Assembly (NCBI RefSeq): GCF_011039135.1
Contig: NZ_JAAKEJ010000003.1
Location: 248,001-312,000, forward strand
Reading direction: 5' to 3'
From: Desulfovibrio sp. ZJ209
GTDB lineage: Bacteria; Desulfobacterota; Desulfovibrionia; Desulfovibrionales; Desulfovibrionaceae
DNA length: 64,000 nucleotides
Part shown: piece by piece, positions 44,849 through 53,541 of the stretch
Layout: each line of letters starts with the position of its first letter
How positions within the stretch are numbered: position 1 is the first letter of the stretch
Translations under genes and position numbers: made by a program
The notes under the pieces: model-generated
The model's database searches: none
Told to the model about the DNA's origin: nothing
What the model saw: the letters and a program-made list of their open reading frames with translations, nothing else

Positions 44849-45337
44849 TCAGGGCAACGCGATCTGGAACATCTTGTTGAACAGCAGGATGATGCTCGCC
44901 GGCACCAGCACGGCCACGAGCAGCATTTCCCAGAGCCTGCGCCTGCCGTTGAGATAAAACGCGGCCATCAGGTAAATGAAGGTGCCGATGCCAAAGCCCA
45001 TGTTTTGCTGGAGCATTTCCACATCCGTCTGGACGAACCATTCGCCGAGGACCATGACGAGACCGGCATAGAGGAGAAAAAGGACGATATTGGCAAGCGT
45101 CCGGCAGAGCACGGGGCGGCTGGGCCAGTAGTCGGTCACGTCGCTCTTTTTCATGCCCTGGAAAATGAGCAGGCAGCCGCAGATGAACAGCAGCACGATG
45201 ATGGCCGTGGGAAATGCCGTGGCCCCGAGAGAATCCGTCGCACTCGCCGAGCTGCCTGTGGTCTTGATGCCGTACGCTCCAAGGAAGGAGCAGCCCAGCA
45301 CGGCGACGCCCGTGGCGATGTCAGTTTTGTTTGCCAT
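44849..45337 (-). CDS. tctB: Tripartite tricarboxylate transporter small membrane subunit (TctB)
   Basis: 162 residues with four hydrophobic segments, the usual size. TDIATGVAVLGCSFLGAYGI is the first helix; LGATAFPTAIIVLLFICGCL and LWEMLLVAVLVPASIILLFN follow. The ATG at 45337 has GGGAGGACG upstream, and the frame before it is not family-like. It is the first gene of the transporter operon; a possible AraC-type operator lies 130 bp upstream. Confidence 0.9.
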   Translation of the reverse strand: MANKTDIATGVAVLGCSFLGAYGIKTTGSSASATDSLGATAFPTAIIVLLFICGCLLIFQGMKKSDVTDYWPSRPVLCRTLANIVLFLLYAGLVMVLGEWFVQTDVEMLQQNMGFGIGTFIYLMAAFYLNGRRRLWEMLLVAVLVPASIILLFNKMFQIALP

Positions 45338-45463
45338 ATGCGTCCTCCCAGGGGGGCATGCATGAGGCCGGCTGAAGCTGGCGTCGCGAAATATCGCGCG
45401 CCACATACTTTTATGGTAATTCTCTGGTACCCCGTGCCGTGACCGGATGACTTGCTGCTTTCA

Positions 45464-45490
45464 GACAAACTTTGTCGAAAAGAGGACAAA
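45464..45490. promoter_or_regulatory. Candidate AraC-type operator upstream of tctB
   Basis: GACAAA occurs at 45464-45469 and again at 45485-45490, 21 bp apart (two helical turns), and an inverted TTTGTC (45471-45476) makes GACAAAcTTTGTC with the first. AraC regulators often bind such direct repeats. It sits between the AraC-like gene and tctB, both leftward. Confidence 0.4.
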
Positions 45491-45595
45491 ATGCGCTGGG
45501 CGCGGCAGGCCGTGGGGCACAGGCATGCGCCCGGCCGGAGACAGGCGGAAAAGGGGATGGGAGGGCGCGGAGAAGCGGGAAAGCGGGGCAGCCGC

Positions 45596-46390
45596 TCAGG
45601 CGCCGTGGCCGCCGAAAGCGACCTTGCCCGGAGTGAAGCCGAAATGTTCCTTGAAGGTGGCGATGAAGGCCGACACCGAGGAATAGCCGCAGTCGAGCGC
45701 CACGGCGGTGACGCTCTCGCCCTGGCGCAGGCGCGCGTGCGCGCTCTGCATCCGCTGGAACTGGCGCCAGCTGCGGAAGGAGGTGCCGGTCTCGCGGCGG
45801 AAGAGGCGCCCCAGGTTGCGCTCGCTCATGCCGAGGCGCCCGGCCCACTCGCTCAGGGTGCTGGCCTCGCCCGGCGTGGTGAGTAGGATGGTGCACAGCT
45901 CGAGCAGGCGGTGGTCGCGCGGCATGGCCTGGGGGTCCGTCACTTCGGGGAGGTCAAGCAAGAGGTCGAGCAGGGTCACGATGAGCCGCCCGCGGGCGTC
46001 GTCGCCGTAGACGCTGGGCTGGGGGGTGAGATAGAGCAGGATCTCGCGCACGAGCGGCGTGATCTTGAGCATGTGGCAGCGGGTGAAGCGCTCCACGCCG
46101 AGCAGCACGGACTGGTCGATCCAGAGGCTGCAATCCTTGGCGTCGCAGGGCACGTACCACTCGTGGCGCAGGCCCGCGGGTATCCAGATGGCGCGGTGCG
46201 GCGGCGCGAGCCAGTTGCCGTATTCCGTGCAGATGACGATGCCGCCGTGCCCGGTATAGGCGAGCTCGCCCCAGGGATGCGCGTGGGGCCGGCTCCAGCT
46301 GTTGGCGCAAAAATCGTCGTTGAACCAGTAGACCGGCCTCTGGGCCGTATCGAAGGGGACGAGATAGAGCTTGGCTTCCTGGGATTCCAT
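45596..46390 (-). CDS. AraC-family transcriptional regulator
   Basis: 264 residues. An N-terminal cupin-like effector domain (about 15-100: RPHAHPWGELAYTGHGG, WLAPPHRAIWIPAGLRHEW) is followed by a C-terminal double helix-turn-helix (about 165-262: LGMSERNLGRLFRRETGTSF and VALDCGYSSVSAFIATFKEH, ending FGFTPGKV). The architecture is that of cupin-type AraC repressors of transport genes. The start at 46390 (MESQEAKLYLV) is chosen at the onset of the cupin domain; AAGGTG lies upstream. It likely controls the tctBAC-peptidase operon. Confidence 0.93.
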   Translation of the reverse strand: MESQEAKLYLVPFDTAQRPVYWFNDDFCANSWSRPHAHPWGELAYTGHGGIVICTEYGNWLAPPHRAIWIPAGLRHEWYVPCDAKDCSLWIDQSVLLGVERFTRCHMLKITPLVREILLYLTPQPSVYGDDARGRLIVTLLDLLLDLPEVTDPQAMPRDHRLLELCTILLTTPGEASTLSEWAGRLGMSERNLGRLFRRETGTSFRSWRQFQRMQSAHARLRQGESVTAVALDCGYSSVSAFIATFKEHFGFTPGKVAFGGHGA

Positions 46391-46586
46391 GGGGCACCTT
46401 GCGGCATGCGGCGCTGGAAAGGACGGCGCGCGGGGCGCCCCCGCGCCACGCTTGGGGCGGCCGGCCCGTTCCGCCATCATACGGCGAGGCGCCGCCCTTC
46501 CGCAAGGCCTTTGCCCGCCCCGGAGAAGTCCCGGGCGGCCGGAGACGGCCCGCGGCGGCGGGAAATCCCCGGGGCGCGCGAGGAAT

Positions 46587-47666
46587 CTAGCCCGCGATGC
46601 GCTCGCACACGGCCGCGCCCATGGCCGCGCAGCCCACGAGGGTCTTGCCCGGCTCCATGATGTCGGCCGTGCGGAAGCCGTCGGCGAGGGTGCGCCGCAC
46701 CGCGGCCTCGACGCAGTCCGCCTCGTCGGGCAGGTGCAGCCCGAGGCGCAGGAGCATGGCCCCGGAGAGGATGGCGGCCAGCGGGTTGGCCTTGTCTTCG
46801 CCCGCGATGTCCGGCGCGGAGCCGTGGATGGGCTCGAAGAGGCCCGGGCCGCTGGCGCCCAGCGAGGCCGAGGGCAGCATGCCGAGCGAGCCGGTGATCA
46901 CCGAGGCCTCGTCCGAGAGGATGTCGCCGAAGATGTTGCCCGTGAGGATGACATCGAACTGCGAGGGGTCGCGCACGAGCTGCATGGCCGCATTGTCCAC
47001 ATAGAGGTGCGAGAGCTCGATGGCGGGAAAGTCCCGGTGCGTCTCGAGCACCACCTCGCGCCAGAGCCGCGAGGTCTCGAGCACGTTGCTCTTCTCCACG
47101 GAACACACCTTTTTGCGCCGCCCGAGGGCCGTCTCGAAGGCCACTTTCGCGATGCGGCGGATTTCCTCCTCGTTGTAAATCATGGTGTTGTAGCCCGTGC
47201 GCAGGCCGTCGCGCACTTCCTGGCCGCGCGGCTCGCCGAAATAGATGTCGCCCGTGAGCTCGCGCACCACGATGAGGTCAAGGCCGCGCGCCGCGATGTC
47301 CGGCCTGAGCAGGCAGGCGCCGGCGAGCTCGGGGAAGAGCATGGCCGGCCTCAGGTTGGCGAAGAGCCCCAGCGCCTTGCGGATGCCGAGCAGGCCGCGC
47401 TCCGGCCGCTTCTGCGGCGCGAGGCCGTCCCACTTGGGGCCGCCCACCGAGGCGAGGTAGACCGCGTCCGACTCGAGGCATTTGGTCACGGTCTCCTTGG
47501 GCAGCGGTTCGCCGCAGGCGTCCACGGCGGCGCCGCCGATGAGCGCGTCAACGAAGGTGAACTCATGGTGGAAGCGCTTGGCCACGGCCTTGAGCGCGGC
47601 CACGCCCTGGGCCAGGATCTCCGGGCCGATGCCGTCGCCCGGCAAGAGGCAGATGCGTGCGTCCAT
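46587..47666 (-). CDS. leuB: 3-Isopropylmalate dehydrogenase
   Basis: 359 residues. NAD-dependent oxidative decarboxylation of 3-isopropylmalate in leucine synthesis. [51 protein letters not shown] and [20 protein letters not shown] (metal and NAD sites) are family motifs. [20 protein letters not shown] closes the active site. The ATG follows the leuD stop by one base, and the ribosome-binding site GGAGGAGGG lies inside leuD. It is the last gene of leuACDB. Confidence 0.97.
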   Translation of the reverse strand: MDARICLLPGDGIGPEILAQGVAALKAVAKRFHHEFTFVDALIGGAAVDACGEPLPKETVTKCLESDAVYLASVGGPKWDGLAPQKRPERGLLGIRKALGLFANLRPAMLFPELAGACLLRPDIAARGLDLIVVRELTGDIYFGEPRGQEVRDGLRTGYNTMIYNEEEIRRIAKVAFETALGRRKKVCSVEKSNVLETSRLWREVVLETHRDFPAIELSHLYVDNAAMQLVRDPSQFDVILTGNIFGDILSDEASVITGSLGMLPSASLGASGPGLFEPIHGSAPDIAGEDKANPLAAILSGAMLLRLGLHLPDEADCVEAAVRRTLADGFRTADIMEPGKTLVGCAAMGAAVCERIAG

Positions 47667-47667
47667 C

Positions 47668-48168
47668 CTAGTTTCCCTCCTCCAGGCGCTGTTTCACATA
47701 GCCCACGAGGCCGCCGCTGGCGAGAATTTTGCCCATGGATTCCGGCAGGGGCGGGCAGACGATCTCCGCGCCGTTGGTGAGGTCGCGGATGCGGCCCGTG
47801 GCGGTGTCGATCTCGAGCTCGTCGCCGTCGTTGATGGCGTCCATGGCGTCGCCCACCTCCATGAGCGGGAGGCCCATGTTGAAGGCGTTGCGGTAGAAGA
47901 TGCGGGCGAAGCTGTGGCCCACCACCACGGGCATGCCCGCGCCGAGGATGGCGAGGGGCGCGTGCTCGCGCGAGGAGCCGCAGCCGAAATTGCGCCCGGC
48001 CACGAGGATGTCGCCCTTGTTCACGCGCCTGACCCAGTCCGGCTCAAGGCCGGCCATGCAGTTTTCGCCGAGTTTTTCCGGGTCAGCGGTGACGAGGAAG
48101 CGCGCCGGGATGATGGCGTCCGTATCCACATGTTCGCCCACCTTGTGGGCCTTGCCCTTGTATATCAT
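47668..48168 (-). CDS. leuD: 3-Isopropylmalate dehydratase small subunit
   Basis: 166 residues, the short archaeal/deltaproteobacterial type. [29 protein letters not shown] and [18 protein letters not shown] are the aconitase swivel-domain motifs. It works with LeuC to isomerise 2- to 3-isopropylmalate. It starts 26 nt after leuC and is joined to leuB by a one-base gap. Confidence 0.96.
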   Translation of the reverse strand: MIYKGKAHKVGEHVDTDAIIPARFLVTADPEKLGENCMAGLEPDWVRRVNKGDILVAGRNFGCGSSREHAPLAILGAGMPVVVGHSFARIFYRNAFNMGLPLMEVGDAMDAINDGDELEIDTATGRIRDLTNGAEIVCPPLPESMGKILASGGLVGYVKQRLEEGN

Positions 48169-48194
48169 GGCTGTGATTCTCCTCTCGCCCGATG

Positions 48195-49472
48195 CTACGC
48201 GAGGCCTATTTCTTTCGGCCCTGCGACCTTGCCCGCCACGGCGCTGGCCGCGGCCACGATGGGGCTCGCCAGATAGACCTGCGAGTCGAGGCTGCCCATG
48301 CGGCCCTTGAAATTGCGGTTGGTGGTGGTCACGGCCGCCTCGCCGTCGCCCAGGATGCCGGTATGCCCGCCAAGGCACGGCCCGCAGGTGCAGGGGCCGA
48401 CGATACAGCCCGCGTCCATGAAGACCTGCATCAGGCCCTCGGCGAGGCAGGCCTTCCACACTTCCGGCGTGGAGGGCAGAACGATGCAGCGCACCTTCTT
48501 GTCCACCTTGCGGCCGCGCAAGACTTCGGCGGCGTCGCGCATGTCGCTGATGCGGCCATTGGTGCAGGAGCCGATGACCACCTGGTGGATGGGCACGTCC
48601 TTCACGTCGGAAACCGGCACCACGTTGGAGGGCAGGTGCGGGCAGGCCACCACGGGCTCGAGACCCGTCACGTCCATGTGCAGCACGGCCTCGTATTTCG
48701 CGTCCGGGTCGGCGGCGAGGCCGTCCTTGAGGTCGGGCGCGACCGTGTGGCCGCGCTCGGCGCACCACGCGAGCGTCACGGCGTCCACAGGGAAGAGGCC
48801 CACCTTGGCCCCGGCCTCGATGGCCATGTTCGCCATGGTGAGGCGCCCCTCCACGCCGAGGCCCGCGATGACCGGCCCGCCGAATTCCAGCGCCTTGTAG
48901 AGCGCGCCGTCCACGCCGATGCGCCCGATGAGCAGCAGCATGAGGTCCTTGGCGCGCAGCCAGCGCGGCATGTCGCCCGCATATTCCACGCGGATGGTGG
49001 GGGGCACCTTGAGCCACGTCTCGCCGAGGGCCATGGCCGCGGCGATGTCCGTGGAGCCCATGCCCGTGGCGAAGGCGCCGATGCCGCCATAGGTGCAGGT
49101 GTGGCTGTCCGCGCCGATGACGAGGTCGCCCGGGTTCACGAGGCCGAGCTCGGGCAGCAGGGTGTGCTCCACGCCGCAGTTGCCGCCCTCGTAGTAGTGG
49201 GTGATCTGCTGCTCCTCGGCGAAGCGGCGGCTGATCATCACCTGGTTGGCGGAGTCGATGTCCTTCTGCGGGGTGAAGTGGTCCATGACGAGGGCGATCC
49301 TGTCGCGGTCAAAGACGCGCTCGGCGCCCATGCCGCGGAAGGACTTGATGGCGAGCGGGCCCGTGATGTCGTTGGCGAGCACCATGGACACGCGGCACTG
49401 CACGATGGCGCCGTCCTCCACGGGCTCGTCCGTGTGGCGCTGGAGGATTTTCTGGGCGAGGGTTCTGGGCAT
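48195..49472 (-). CDS. leuC: 3-Isopropylmalate dehydratase large subunit
   Basis: 425 residues, aconitase family with a [4Fe-4S] cluster. [40 protein letters not shown] and [20 protein letters not shown] carry the three cluster cysteines, and [10 protein letters not shown] follows. The short type matches the 166-residue LeuD. AAGGAAG precedes the ATG. Repeat copy D ends 71 bp upstream of the start, between leuA and leuC. Confidence 0.97.
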   Translation of the reverse strand: MPRTLAQKILQRHTDEPVEDGAIVQCRVSMVLANDITGPLAIKSFRGMGAERVFDRDRIALVMDHFTPQKDIDSANQVMISRRFAEEQQITHYYEGGNCGVEHTLLPELGLVNPGDLVIGADSHTCTYGGIGAFATGMGSTDIAAAMALGETWLKVPPTIRVEYAGDMPRWLRAKDLMLLLIGRIGVDGALYKALEFGGPVIAGLGVEGRLTMANMAIEAGAKVGLFPVDAVTLAWCAERGHTVAPDLKDGLAADPDAKYEAVLHMDVTGLEPVVACPHLPSNVVPVSDVKDVPIHQVVIGSCTNGRISDMRDAAEVLRGRKVDKKVRCIVLPSTPEVWKACLAEGLMQVFMDAGCIVGPCTCGPCLGGHTGILGDGEAAVTTTNRNFKGRMGSLDSQVYLASPIVAAASAVAGKVAGPKEIGLA

Positions 49473-49543
49473 GGTGTCTTCCTTTGGCCTGATTGTGCAG
49501 CTGCGTTGGGCGGCGGCAGCGCATGTGCGCTTGCCGTCTGAAC

Positions 49544-49755
49544 GCCGAAATTATCCGTCAAAAACAGCCTTTTCGGCGCTGGCTGCGTCAGATAAAAATT
49601 TCCTCGGTCGAGTACTTAAGTACACTCCCTTCGGAAATTTTTATCTTCCTTGCCAGCGCCGAAAAATCTTATTTTTTAGGATTCTTCCGGCACCAGCACC
49701 CGTCTTCCGCTTCGCTCCAGACGGAAAGTGGAAGTTCCGTCAGCGCTGGACAACC
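49544..49755 (-). repeat. Intergenic modular repeat, copy D (core only, best hairpin)
   Basis: The cleanest core. CGGCGCTGGC (49574-49583) pairs over 10 bp with GCCAGCGCCG (49652-49661), and GATAAAAATTTCC pairs over 13 bp with GGAAATTTTTATC. GTACTTAAGTAC is at the tip. TTATTTTTTAGG follows on one side and CTGTTTTTGACGG on the other, so each strand would have a stem followed by T's. The terminal hairpin CCGTCT...AGACGG is at 49700-49724. It lies between leuA and leuC. Confidence 0.92.
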
Positions 49756-49810
49756 CGGCTCCTCTTTTTTGTGCATGACCTCACCACAAAGGGGCGGGGT
49801 CTCCGTATGT

Positions 49811-51361
49811 TTACGAATGTTGCGAGTGCACGCGCTCGCCCTCGGCCTCGCGCTTGGCGAGATTGTTGAGCGCGTCCACGAAGGCCCGGGCGCTTGCCAC
49901 GAGGATGTCCGGGTGATTGCCGCGCCCAACGACCGAGAGGCCATTCTCGCGCAGGCGCACCGTCACCTCGCCTAGCGCGTCCGTGCCGCCGGTGACGGCG
50001 CTCACCGAATACTGCTCGAGCTCGGGCTGGCGCCCGGCCAGGTCGGAAATGACGTTGTAGAGCGCGTCGATGGGCCCGGCGCCGAAGCCCGCGCCGCTCT
50101 TTTCCTCGCCGGCCACGTCCATGAGCACGGCCGCCGTGGGCGGCACGCCGCCGGCGTCGGAGCTCTGCACGCTCACATGCCTGAGGCAAAGCCTGTCGGG
50201 GATACGGTAGACCTCCTGCTGGACCAAGGCCATGAGGTCTTCGTCGTGGAGCTGCTTCTTGCGGTCGGCCAGCGCCTTGACGGCCTCGAAGACCTGGTTG
50301 AGCTGCTCGTCGTCGAGCTTGTACCCGAGGCTCTCGAACTTGCTGCGCACCGCGTTCCTTCCCGAATGCTTGCCGATGACGAGATGCGTGGCGCTGCGGC
50401 CCACGGCCTGCGGCGTCATGATCTCATAGGTCTCGCGGTGCTTGAGCATGCCGTCCTGGTGGATGCCCGACTCGTGCGCGAAGGCGTTGGCGCCGGTGAT
50501 GGCCTTGTTGTTGGGGATGGGCTGGCCGATGATGAGGGAGAGCAGCCGGCAGGTGGGGTACAGCTGCTCGGTCTTGATGTTGTCCTCAAGGCCGTAGTAG
50601 TCGTGGCGCACATGGAGCGCCATGGCCACCTCCTCAAGGGCCGCGTTGCCCGCGCGCTCGCCGATGCCGTTGAGCGCCACCTCGGCCTGGCGCGCGCCCG
50701 CGTGCAGGGCCGCCAGCGTGTTGGCCACGCCGAGGCCGAGGTCGTCATGGCAGTGCACGCTGAACACGGCCTTGCCGCTGTTGGGCGTGTTTTCCATCAC
50801 ATAGCGCACCTTGGCGGCGAATTCCTCGGGCTGGGCATAGCCCACCGTATCGGGCAGGTTGACGGTGGTGGCGCCGGCGTCGATGGCCACCTCCACCACG
50901 CGGCAGACGAAGTCGAGGTCCGAGCGGGAAAAATCCTCGCAGGAAAATTCCACATTGGGCGTGTAGGAGGCGCAGCGCGCCACCGAGGCGCGGGCCAGCT
51001 CCTGCACCTCGTCCGGGGTCTTGCGCAGCTTGAATTCCATGTGCAGGGGCGACGTGGCGATGAAGGTATGGATGCGCGGGCGCTTCGCCACCTTCACGGC
51101 CTCCCAGCAGCGGTCGATGTCCTTCTCGGCGCAGCGGGCGAGGCCCGCGATCTGCACGTCCGGGCCGGCCTGGGCCGCGATGGCGCGCACGGCCTCGAAA
51201 TCGCCGGGGCTGGAGGCCGGGAAGCCGGCCTCGATGATGTCCACGCCGAGCACCTCGAGCTGGTGCGCGAGGCGCAGCTTCTCCTGAAAGTTCATGGTCG
51301 CGCCGGGCGACTGTTCGCCATCGCGCAGGGTGGTGTCGAAGAAGTAGACGCGATCAGACAT
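49811..51361 (-). CDS. leuA: 2-Isopropylmalate synthase
   Basis: 516 residues. It condenses acetyl-CoA with 2-oxoisovalerate, the first leucine step. The TIM-barrel part has FFDTTLRDGEQSPGATMNFQ, HCHDDLGLGVANTLAALHAG (metal His) and NGIGERAGNAALEEVAMAL. The C-terminal LeuA regulatory domain (about 390-505) binds leucine for feedback inhibition. GGAGG precedes the ATG at 51361; the frame upstream is not family-like. No leucine-rich leader peptide is seen in the 91 bp after pssA. Confidence 0.97.
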   Translation of the reverse strand: MSDRVYFFDTTLRDGEQSPGATMNFQEKLRLAHQLEVLGVDIIEAGFPASSPGDFEAVRAIAAQAGPDVQIAGLARCAEKDIDRCWEAVKVAKRPRIHTFIATSPLHMEFKLRKTPDEVQELARASVARCASYTPNVEFSCEDFSRSDLDFVCRVVEVAIDAGATTVNLPDTVGYAQPEEFAAKVRYVMENTPNSGKAVFSVHCHDDLGLGVANTLAALHAGARQAEVALNGIGERAGNAALEEVAMALHVRHDYYGLEDNIKTEQLYPTCRLLSLIIGQPIPNNKAITGANAFAHESGIHQDGMLKHRETYEIMTPQAVGRSATHLVIGKHSGRNAVRSKFESLGYKLDDEQLNQVFEAVKALADRKKQLHDEDLMALVQQEVYRIPDRLCLRHVSVQSSDAGGVPPTAAVLMDVAGEEKSGAGFGAGPIDALYNVISDLAGRQPELEQYSVSAVTGGTDALGEVTVRLRENGLSVVGRGNHPDILVASARAFVDALNNLAKREAEGERVHSQHS

Positions 51362-51452
51362 GGGATGCCTCCAAAACGGTGGGATGGGGCGCGCTTTCCC
51401 GGCCCGGCCGGGGGAGCCGGGCGCTCCCGCTCCTGTGCGCTGTGCCGGCCGG

Positions 51453-52217
51453 TCACTCGTCCTGCGTTGCCAGCGAGCGCATGAGCTTGCGGTCGCGGCG
51501 GGGCAGGATGTAGAAGGTATAGACGAGGCCGCCCGCGATATAGAGGGCGCAGTAGACAAAGCCGAAGACGCGCGGCGCGGAGACCACCAGCGCCAGGAGG
51601 AAGAGGAAGGCCAGCATGCTCCTCACCGGGTGCGCGGTGAGGATGTCGTATTCCTTGAAGGAGAAATAGCGCACCCGGCTCACCATGAGCACGCCCACGG
51701 CCACGGCCAGCGCGAGGGCCGCATAGGGCGTGACCGTGTTCAGCGCCTCGGGGAAGAGCGCGGCGAAGAAGATGAAGGTCACGACCGTGCAGCCGCCGGC
51801 CGGGATGGGCAGGCCCATGAAGAAGCGCTTGCCCGTGACGGCCGTGCTCACGTTGAAGCGCGCGAGGCGGAGCGCCCCGCAGGCCGCGAAGATGAAGGCC
51901 GCTGCCACGCCCACGCGCCCGAAATTGCAGAGCTGCCAGTGCCAGAGCAGGATGGCCGGCGCGAGCCCGAAGGCCACGAGGTCGGCGAGGGAGTCGTACT
52001 GCACGCCGAACTCGCTCGCCGTGTTGGTGAGCCGGGCCACCTTGCCGTCGAGGCCGTCCATGAGCGCCGAGGCGAGGATGGCCATGCCCGCCTGCTCGAA
52101 GCGGCCCTGCCCGGCCCAGACCATGGACAAAAAGCCCAGAAACATGCTCAGGGTGGTGAGCATGTTGGGCAAAAGGTAGGCCCCGCGGACGGGCTTTTTG
52201 CGTTGGGCGTTGTCCAT
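51453..52217 (-). CDS. pssA: CDP-diacylglycerol-serine O-phosphatidyltransferase
   Basis: 254 residues with about seven membrane segments. The CDP-alcohol phosphotransferase motif reads DGLDGKVARLTNTASEFG, then VQYDSLADLVAFGLAPA, giving D-x2-D-G-x2-A-R-x8-G-x3-D-x3-D. It makes phosphatidylserine, which Psd (two genes upstream) decarboxylates to phosphatidylethanolamine. The start at 52217 (MDNAQRKKPVRG) has AGGGTC upstream. Repeat copy E separates it from psd. Confidence 0.95.
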   Translation of the reverse strand: MDNAQRKKPVRGAYLLPNMLTTLSMFLGFLSMVWAGQGRFEQAGMAILASALMDGLDGKVARLTNTASEFGVQYDSLADLVAFGLAPAILLWHWQLCNFGRVGVAAAFIFAACGALRLARFNVSTAVTGKRFFMGLPIPAGGCTVVTFIFFAALFPEALNTVTPYAALALAVAVGVLMVSRVRYFSFKEYDILTAHPVRSMLAFLFLLALVVSAPRVFGFVYCALYIAGGLVYTFYILPRRDRKLMRSLATQDE

Positions 52218-52322
52218 GCGTTGACCCTGTGGCGGGCGGAGCGCCACGCCTGTGGGTTTATGCGTTTGCAGCGTGTCTCCGCTGCATCCTTAACGCCGAA
52301 AGTCTCCGTCAAAAACAGCCTT

Positions 52323-52442
52323 GCTTCAGCCGTTGCGACGAAGGAAGCTACGGATGAAGACAGCAACAAGTTGCAGCAAATGTCAATAAACGATGTCGCT
52401 GTCGCTATCCGTAAGCCCGGCCAGCCGGGCAACGGCTAGCGC
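52323..52442 (-). repeat. 120-bp palindrome-rich module, first instance in copy E
   Basis: Next to CCTT (52319-52322). The right-arm minihairpin is GCCCGGC-CA-GCCGGGC, a different sequence from copy A (GCAGGC/GCCTGC) but equally paired. The centre of the module has diverged (AACAAGTTGCAGC). Confidence 0.85.
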
Positions 52443-52522
52443 TTCGGCGCTTGCTGCGTCAGAGAAAAATTTCCTCGGTCGAGTACTTGAGTACACTCCC
52501 TTCGGAAATTTTTATCTTCCTT

Positions 52523-52642
52523 GCTCCAGCCGTTGCGACGAAGGAAGCTACGGATGGAGACAGCAATTAGTTACCGCAAAAGCCAGTCAACGCAACCGCT
52601 GTCGCTATCCGTAAGGCTTGCAGGCTCGCCAACGGCTAGCGC
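52523..52642 (-). repeat. 120-bp palindrome-rich module, second instance in copy E
   Basis: Next to CCTT (52519-52522) at a different place in the core from all other instances, with no duplication of flanking bases. It is closer to the copy C module than to the first module of the same element, so it is not a local tandem duplication. Confidence 0.85.
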
Positions 52643-52773
52643 GCAAGCGCCGAAAAATCTTATTTTTTAGGATTCTTCCGGCACTAGCACCCGTCTTCCG
52701 CTTCGCTCCAGACGGGCTATGGAATGTTCCTCAACTGTGTTCGCTGTGCCTTCTTTAGAAGGACACGAACCGC

Positions 52774-53421
52774 TCAGGCGTTCTCCCTGCGGGCGATGGC
52801 GCTTTCGCCCGCAAAGACCTTGTCGCCCAGTTGTACCGCCGGAACATAGCCTTCGGGCAGGTAAAGGTCAACTCTCGAGCCGAAGCGGATCAGGCCCACG
52901 CGCTCGCCGCGTGTGAGGCGGTCGCCCCGCTCGGCGCGGCAGACGATGCGCCGGGCGACGAGGCCCGCGATCTGCACCATGGTCCAGGCCTGGCCGTTCT
53001 CGTCGGCAAGGCGCCAGCCGCAGCGCTCGTTGTCCGTGGAGGCCTTGTCCAGCGAGGCGTTGAAGAACTTGCCCGGCCAGTAGCGCACCTCGTCAACCGT
53101 GCAGCCCACGGGCGCGCGGTTCACGTGAACACTGAACAGGTTCATGAAGATGCTGACGCACAGCATCTCCTTGCCGCTGAAGGGGTCGGCCCGCTTTTCC
53201 ATGCGGATGACGCGGCCGTCGGCCGGGCTCACGGCGAGGTCGGGCGAGGTGGGGCCCACGCGCTCCGGGTCGCGGAAGAAGTAGAGGCAAAAGAGGGTGA
53301 AAAGCCAGCAGAGCAGGGCGCCCGGCCAGCAGCCGATGACCGCGAGAAGCAGGCTCGTGAACGCGGCAAGCCCGATGAAGGGCCAGCCTTCCGGCGCGAT
53401 GCCTAAGGTTGCGGGGCGCAT
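52774..53421 (-). CDS. psd: Phosphatidylserine decarboxylase (short, archaeal-type)
   Basis: 215 residues. Two hydrophobic segments (about 14-50) are followed by the catalytic domain: [40 protein letters not shown] and [20 protein letters not shown]. Self-cleavage in [14 protein letters not shown] (Gly-Ser) would yield the pyruvoyl serine. It makes phosphatidylethanolamine from the PssA product. AAAAGGAG precedes the ATG at 53421. Confidence 0.95.
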   Translation of the reverse strand: MRPATLGIAPEGWPFIGLAAFTSLLLAVIGCWPGALLCWLFTLFCLYFFRDPERVGPTSPDLAVSPADGRVIRMEKRADPFSGKEMLCVSIFMNLFSVHVNRAPVGCTVDEVRYWPGKFFNASLDKASTDNERCGWRLADENGQAWTMVQIAGLVARRIVCRAERGDRLTRGERVGLIRFGSRVDLYLPEGYVPAVQLGDKVFAGESAIARRENA

Positions 53422-53541
53422 GGCGACTCCTTTTCTGGGCCGCCCTGCTTGCCGTTCGCCCTGGGCGGCGCGATGTGAAAGTCGCACCATATGCCGGCGG
53501 GCGCCGAATGGCAAGCCGCGGCGCCTTCACTGGGGCACCCG

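Larger units (their letters stand above)
52295..52737 (-). repeat. Intergenic modular repeat, copy E (module inserted twice)
   Basis: The longest copy. The outer stem CGGCGCTTGC (52445-52454) pairs with GCAAGCGCCG (52643-52652). Two 120-bp modules are present: one after CAGCCTT (52323-52442), as in copies A, C and F, and a second after TTCCTT (52523-52642), inside the right arm of the core. The second insertion leaves the arm sequence otherwise intact. GTACTTGAGTAC replaces the usual palindrome. It lies between psd and pssA, 77 bp before the pssA start. Confidence 0.92.

Noticed and set aside
51362..51452. Leucine attenuator before leuA
   Set aside because: No short frame with clustered Leu codons and no terminator/antiterminator pair in the 91-bp gap.
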